23,638 nt of DNA from a virus. The stretch spans positions 1 through 23,638 of the IMG/VR virus record IMGVR_UViG_3300032296_001408, one strand, 5' to 3'. Both the position numbers and the translations under genes were made by a program. The notes under the pieces were generated by a model, which did not search any database, had not been told where the DNA came from, and saw only the letters and a list, made by a program, of their open reading frames with translations. Below, piece after piece: positions 21,701 through 23,638 of this stretch. Position 1 is the first letter of the stretch. Every line of letters starts with the position of its first letter.

Positions 21701-22628
21701 AGCCGGTATCCTCGGGGTTACTACAATACTTGGTGGGGTAGCTGCATCTCCGTTTTTCTCGTTGGTTGTCGGCAACCTAGTCAAGATGTTTGCAGATGAC
21801 GATGATGACGAATACTTTGATTGGGAAAACTGGTTCTACAACTACATGGAAGGCGAGTTTGGCGGCTATCTCGGTGGCATGCTTGCCAATGCTGGTATAG
21901 AACCAAAAACCGCAGAAAAGGCTGGGCGTAAAACTGCTGAAGCTGTTTCTCGTGGTTTACCTGCTGCTATGGGTGCGGCTGTAGCCGACCGTGTCAGCCT
22001 TGATCCTAAAGCGCTGCTGTGGCGCGATGGTCGGTATTCGCCTGATGCGCGGGAGAACTTCATCGAGTCTTTGATCGCCAACGCCGGTCCGGTTGTTGGA
22101 CTTGCACTTAACTTTGTGGATGCCTACCAACTTGCCAAAGAAGGGCAGTATGCTCGTGCGGTAGAGAAAGCGGTACCTGCAATTATTGCTAAACCAGCCT
22201 CGGCGGTACGCATGGCTGAAGAAGGCGCTACCACTAAGAAAGGCGATGTGCTGATAGATGACTTTACAGTAACCGAACTAGCCATGCAGTCGATTGGTTT
22301 GCAGCCTGAACGCCTCGCGCAGAAACAAAAAGCCGCTATCTCCATAAAGCAGAAAGAACAAAAGATTCTGGATGCGCGTGAAGCTATTATGGACAGGCTG
22401 TGGATGGAGCGGGATAACCCTGATGGCTATGAAGCCGCGATGGAAAGGGCGCTTGAATTTAACAGCAAGCGCAAAGACCCGAAGATGCTCATTACGCCTA
22501 AGAAAATTAGAGAGTCGTTTAAAAAACGGGCGCAACTCAAAGCCGAGGCCGAAACTCTAGGTGCCAAGTACGATAAGCGCCTACGTAGTGAACTGATGGA
22601 TATGGGTGAGTTTGCGGACGATGAATAA
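15723..22628 (+). CDS. 2301-aa polyvalent internal virion / ejection protein
   Basis: ATG 15723 shares one base with the preceding stop (TAATG), with AGGAG seven bases before it. Residues 3-9, 25-31 and 38-44 are three FDPDAYL motifs. Residues 142-192 and 233-250 are Ala/Gly-rich hydrophobic helices. Residues about 634-865 include HGT (H639), VYLT (Y675) and PEEYKAF (E859/E860), compatible with an H-Y-E ADP-ribosyltransferase-like fold. Residues about 1050-1215 hold HETVH (1139-1143) and SEFIAE (E1191/E1195), a zinc-peptidase pattern. The last 900 residues are helical, with KFKQYP near 1921, a membrane-like segment at about 1993-2020, and DDDDDE at 2025-2030, as in large polyvalent phage proteins (LPD38-like). 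Place and size suggest a T7 gp16-like protein sent into the host with the DNA. No lytic transglycosylase motif was seen. Confidence 0.65.
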   Translation: MPFDPDAYLKKKPEQTTNPFKAEGFDPDAYLKQTPKPFDPDAYLGAKPAAPTQPSAPPEESGFLRQAADIPIGITKGMVTGVRMIADAFGAGSDASKLIKTYEDQIGGLLSAQAKNDQKEISRILKDAQDKGVLDQLAAAGKAFATAPIDLTVQALGTSAPALITGLATTIGGAPTAVALGTSALMGSVMGAGEAKGSIYEATKEELLNIKVPKDKAEQIAIAAQEYGGKNLDQILLAAGLGAATSATGFEASAIKGMTTRILSKAAVKETAGAAAKEVAEKGVARSIATGIGKESIPELLQGSQIQLAENLALQREGFDVPTMRGVVSQGALEALSGAPLGAYAGYRERGAPTVGEDTREGKALSELDRLAAEEEKVARSFVERKLYAELGRPPLEEEILEGINDYLDEQNAGRGTKPGAGIAGVSDISEPEATGVPDTTVATTPESEGLDTTGGATTVAGAGTGAQPGALEEAAAPTDLTALEQEARTRFDAVKGIQEQQQALLTKAGRIPAKNSPARKKYDALAEQQAEAKSAWDEADRKLREAKAGFTSDVRAIADTYADELFAANPNYDSAAYDAAETKLFNDLKAQGITDKAARSAAAEAFSNRLVQLDENKGKPPAPASAKPTFVLPEEYAHGTDYLTAQNIIRGGRLIPDAGKRMYSYSQFGRKAVYLTARDGWWLDADKAAEGRAAVYDASVPFKLDPKAKIREVNTPAELDAIAREIGEPDGATMMRKLSVENLDYEQEARKVKGTSFENFVKQEVNRRREQLKKFDAPDADTVTDIDSWVAQQEKEYEDRPEFIRSKEDVLNTLRERYDFLQNYENEYKDADEVTQKLLDAGIDGIYVGPDFGAVNPEEYKAFDDLWNRTQDAMPGASPEEVFAAAKEEYRKINPTYFDRASDVVASDQLALFRPELAVVDRARLAATRPAPSQKPALSVEEFKKKPGETEDDYVDRVSRSTGSEMAPNIVEMLRNNDLNGALREVANILPGFNGTLANRLAQLNLPSGVRIGDQRNLTRRSIDHTSGKQQIRLFGYLRTAAPDFFNKYFNQYDREENLETVYKGLTELPNFVSDTKLGPVRTEYDTVLQSFEDNMLGLSALGAYYPVFDEINLNDKSRAYGTGMRRDSGLSYRTFLHETVHAATELLLLTPRDQRTAEQNAAVDELERLYEYAIGKISGRRYGFTNLSEFIAEIMTNRSFQNELKAIPYPPTRSNVFTRFVQAVLKLVGLDNVAGRAMVEAERLFNIERPYQVLSAGPRFTQAPKKRRVRGPISTPDTYRTAESQQNALKQTIKDAYEGRMPWADAVKIIGPSIWDSGNTILRKTALPVMNLTQLEDLTRTKFTQITGALKIIRDMVASRAKKMNTASEIMRDWTKAQKKNFAQSQLMGRIMMEATIRGIDPDTAPAGALNKPLQDAWNTLDNDFKIIYRRVRDFYANSVNEMVKEMERRASANPDPVARAKALKKIKEQFGPDKLIKPYFPLRRFGQYFYQVGEKNFKEFYEFEDPFTRDAAMRKRIKDLSAGNEQQRKLAASIQKGNGISELYGKNISTTQALKDVEELVDNISATDVADLKDQLKDSLNQLIYILLPQQSVRKMFINRKSIQGASADMLRVFATTAVHSAYQQSRFMYSEKFLQNLNNARDEIINAQKMGMLSIDDAAMYKDFILEVEQRVPTIMSNEDTSMTAQVAGKASELTFYYMLSAPFTAMLNTIGAVQLAMPYIGGSYGYARANALLVKNMGRYLATSPTRTFSPLTKRDFAQVNFPSIAEGRKLPPLLQKAADRFIDDGVIDISLTNDIFELGERPSALYTGTSATIKKIMSGLFHQSERMNREIVLLTTFELAYDKFLNDYQRQPGMEGLRGVYLRDARGDKIKNTPDQAFELAIEEATRVTSTSLGDYSRQTKGRIFANPIMNLLLKFKQYPILAMYSIMRNFHVGIVAPFKKAEIDQYRALLEQELKNDPNKDKVIAQRLQEVEAQRKALEKEGRRRLAGILGVTTILGGVAASPFFSLVVGNLVKMFADDDDDEYFDWENWFYNYMEGEFGGYLGGMLANAGIEPKTAEKAGRKTAEAVSRGLPAAMGAAVADRVSLDPKALLWRDGRYSPDARENFIESLIANAGPVVGLALNFVDAYQLAKEGQYARAVEKAVPAIIAKPASAVRMAEEGATTKKGDVLIDDFTVTELAMQSIGLQPERLAQKQKAAISIKQKEQKILDAREAIMDRLWMERDNPDGYEAAMERALEFNSKRKDPKMLITPKKIRESFKKRAQLKAEAETLGAKYDKRLRSELMDMGEFADDE
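17622..18317 (+). other. Candidate ADP-ribosyltransferase-like region of the 2301-aa protein
   Basis: Residues about 634-865. The first block EEYAHGTDYLTAQNIIRGGR fits the H-containing strand and helix of H-Y-E type transferases, and AVYLT 35 residues on fits the Y strand. After a long helical insertion (about 740-835) comes GIDGIYVG and PEEYKAF, where E859 or E860 could be the third catalytic residue. The long insertion is unusual and weakens the case; an RNA 2'-phosphotransferase-like or degenerate fold is also possible. Confidence 0.38.
18870..19374 (+). other. Zinc metallopeptidase-like region of the 2301-aa protein
   Basis: Residues about 1050-1217. HETVH at 1139-1143 is a full HExxH motif preceded by TFL and followed by AATELL, as in helical active sites of zincins. 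NLSEFIAEIM about 50 residues later gives E1191 or E1195 as a likely third zinc ligand. The region before it (YYPVFDEINL, SYRTFLHE) fits the edge strands. Known relatives occur as parts of large phage polyvalent proteins; substrate unknown. Confidence 0.5.
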
Positions 22629-22664
22629 AAAACCCCCGACGCGAAGGGGAGGTACGCCGGGGGG
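22626..22664 (-). terminator. Intrinsic terminator between convergent genes
   Basis: The arms CCCCCG (22633-22638) and CGGGGG (22658-22663) pair, with one mismatch and a further CG pair inside. Read on the minus strand, the stem is followed by TTTTTTATT, the U-tract of a classic terminator, for the 65-aa gene ending at 22720. The U-tract complement overlaps the stop codon of the 2301-aa gene. On the plus strand no T-run follows, so it should work poorly there as an intrinsic terminator but may still stall or protect the late mRNA end. Confidence 0.72.
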
Positions 22665-22719
22665 AGTGACAAACAGCTAGGAGAAAGCAACACAGGAACG
22701 CATTGCTGTCTGGATATTA

Positions 22720-22917
22720 CTACTTAATTCTCCAGACCCGCAAGCCCCGGATGCCATCTTCGATTACTACTTTGATTGTTACTCTGAACCCGAGTCGGCG
22801 AGCTAGTTTTTTAACATCTTCACGGGCTTCCGGTGCGTGGATGCAGGGGACAAAAAAGGAAGCCCCGACCACGAACTTCCTCCAATTCACTTCGTGAATT
22901 ACCCCGTCAACTACCAT
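22720..22917 (-). CDS. 65-residue conserved-looking hypothetical protein
   Basis: 65 residues, mixed alpha/beta by eye (VIHEVNWRKFVVGASFFVPC, EAREDVKKLARRLGFRVTIK, GIRGLRVWRIK), basic, no membrane segment. The pattern strand - helix - strand and the basic ending would suit a small nucleic-acid-associated or regulatory protein, though I recognise no family. Its start overlaps the stop of the upstream minus-strand gene by 11 bases, and its stop lies about 55 bases before the terminator, so it ends that operon. The antisense plus-strand frame has no comparable support. Confidence 0.65.
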   Translation of the reverse strand: MVVDGVIHEVNWRKFVVGASFFVPCIHAPEAREDVKKLARRLGFRVTIKVVIEDGIRGLRVWRIK

Positions 22918-23638
22918 CGGTGCCGGTGGCTATCGCCTCACTATCCTGTACTTCTTCTTGTTCGGCGCTAGCAGCGTTGATGTACATGTCAGAGTCAAGG
23001 AAGTCACCACGAGAGCAGTCAAACACATAAGCATCGACCGGCGGGGTGCTTGAAAGTTTGGTTCCTTTTGCCATACGTTTCTTAACCGTGCCAACATAGA
23101 CGCCCTCCGCAGTTAACGCGTTCAGTACATCCTTAAGCGTAATTTGGTTCTTGGAGCAGTACTCACGGAACTTTTTGGAGATGATAAACAGTTTCTGTGT
23201 ATCCGGCTCCATGCGCACCGTAAGCTCCCCACGGGGTTCCAAAATTGGCAACAACTCAACACCCGTGCGTTTGTCCACCTCATCGTTGATGACTAAGGTG
23301 TTCTGACGTTGCTCGTTCCAGAACTCACCGACCACGCTGGCGTACGACGATGCCGGTGGTTTGATCTCTTGGCGCATCTGGGTGAACTCTTTGACCATCC
23401 ACTTAAACACTCGGCCTACGTCAATATCAATTAGCCCAAGCCTACGGGCGAACATAGCACCGGCGATGTTGCAAGCCGCTACGCCCGACCAGAACCGCTC
23501 ACGGTTGGTGAAGCCGATCTTGCGGTCGATCAATAGCTGGATGTCCTTTACTTCCCTTACCCGCTCCTCAAGATTGCAGACAAGATCCCGGATGTAGATA
23601 CGCCCTGCATGCCCATAGTTCTGGTACAGCTTGGGGAA
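22907..23638 (-). CDS. C-terminal part of a probable DUF927-like replication protein (5' end outside window)
   Basis: The frame is open to the window edge, giving at least 243 residues; TTG 23533 is internal and not a true start. The part seen begins FPKLYQNYGHAGRIYIRDLV and continues ERFWSGVAACNIAGAMFARR, LGLIDIDVGRVFKWMVKEF, VINDEVDKRTG, EPRGELTVRMEPDTQKLFII, and TAEGVYVGTVKKRMAKGTKL, ending in a variable acidic tail. As I recall, this matches the C-terminal region of phage proteins annotated with DUF927, a family with a P-loop ATPase part that would lie outside the window. Such proteins belong to replication or DNA-handling modules, which fits the switch of strand. No nucleotide-binding motif is in the visible part. 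The family call needs a search. Confidence 0.55.
   Translation of the reverse strand, partial: FPKLYQNYGHAGRIYIRDLVCNLEERVREVKDIQLLIDRKIGFTNRERFWSGVAACNIAGAMFARRLGLIDIDVGRVFKWMVKEFTQMRQEIKPPASSYASVVGEFWNEQRQNTLVINDEVDKRTGVELLPILEPRGELTVRMEPDTQKLFIISKKFREYCSKNQITLKDVLNALTAEGVYVGTVKKRMAKGTKLSSTPPVDAYVFDCSRGDFLDSDMYINAASAEQEEVQDSEAIATGTDGS

Noticed and set aside
15723-22628. Interpretation of the 2301-aa protein as a tape-measure protein
   Set aside because: It has enzyme-like motifs, scattered hydrophobic segments and a large-polyvalent-type C-terminus, and no tail tube, baseplate or tail terminator genes adjoin it.
22427-22693. Minus-strand frame of 88 codons beyond the terminator, rich in Ser and Leu
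   Set aside because: It lies on the far side of the minus-strand terminator and antisense to the conserved end of the 2301-aa gene; composition follows the plus-strand Lys/Glu codons.
23531-23533. TTG as the true start of the right-hand minus-strand gene
   Set aside because: The frame stays open for 36 more codons to the window edge, and those codons encode a coherent continuation (YQNYGHAGRIYIRD).

Overview
The window is a contiguous piece of a tailed-phage genome, most likely an uncultured podovirus-type phage infecting a Gram-negative host. The main evidence is a nested inner/outer-membrane spanin pair, a T4-type endolysin, a tail-nozzle-like protein followed by a run of glycine/glutamine-rich and very large ejection-type proteins, and no visible tape-measure, sheath or baseplate genes. 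Genes are packed almost without gaps, many overlapping by 1-4 bases (ATGA, GTGA, TAATG), and all but the last two lie on the plus strand. There are no tRNA or rRNA genes, integrase, CRISPR array or insertion sequence, and no non-coding stretch longer than about 100 bases.

Layout. Positions 1-4200 are a host-recognition region: the end of an unidentified structural gene, a tail assembly chaperone-like gene, a 185-aa repeat fiber protein, an 852-aa adhesin-like fiber (LamG-like domain plus about six related beta modules), and a second, paralogous chaperone-like gene. Positions 4204-6605 are a membrane/lysis cassette: a helical membrane-anchored protein that appears to start at a rare ATT codon, a small membrane protein overlapping it by about 150 bases, a three-segment holin-like protein, a 24-residue membrane micro-ORF locked between its neighbours by 4-base overlaps, a GH24 endolysin, and Rz with Rz1 nested in another frame. 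Positions 6607-9883 hold a tail nozzle/stabilisation-type protein and a C1q-like jelly-roll protein, both with apparent accessory-domain insertions. Positions 9928-22628 look like an internal-virion (ejection) operon: a Gly-rich protein, a poly-Gln/DUF4214-like protein, a GNAT-like protein, two helical Gln/Ala-rich or coiled-coil proteins, and a 2301-aa polyvalent protein with a candidate ADP-ribosyltransferase-like region, an HExxH metallopeptidase-like region and a hydrophobic C-terminal part. Past a convergent terminator, a minus-strand module enters from the right: a 65-aa unknown protein and the C-terminal part of a probable replication-type protein (DUF927-like).

Together the plus-strand genes form one late transcription unit for adsorption, genome delivery and lysis. 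Compared with T7 (nozzle, core proteins, fiber, lysis), the fiber and lysis cassettes lie before the nozzle gene rather than after the ejection genes. The least ordinary points are the ATT start, supported by an independent paralogous gene junction, the coupled micro-ORF, the conserved N-terminal head shared by two virion-type genes on either side of the GNAT-like gene, and the enzyme-like domains inside the giant ejection protein. Family names rest on sequence patterns read by eye; no database search was possible.
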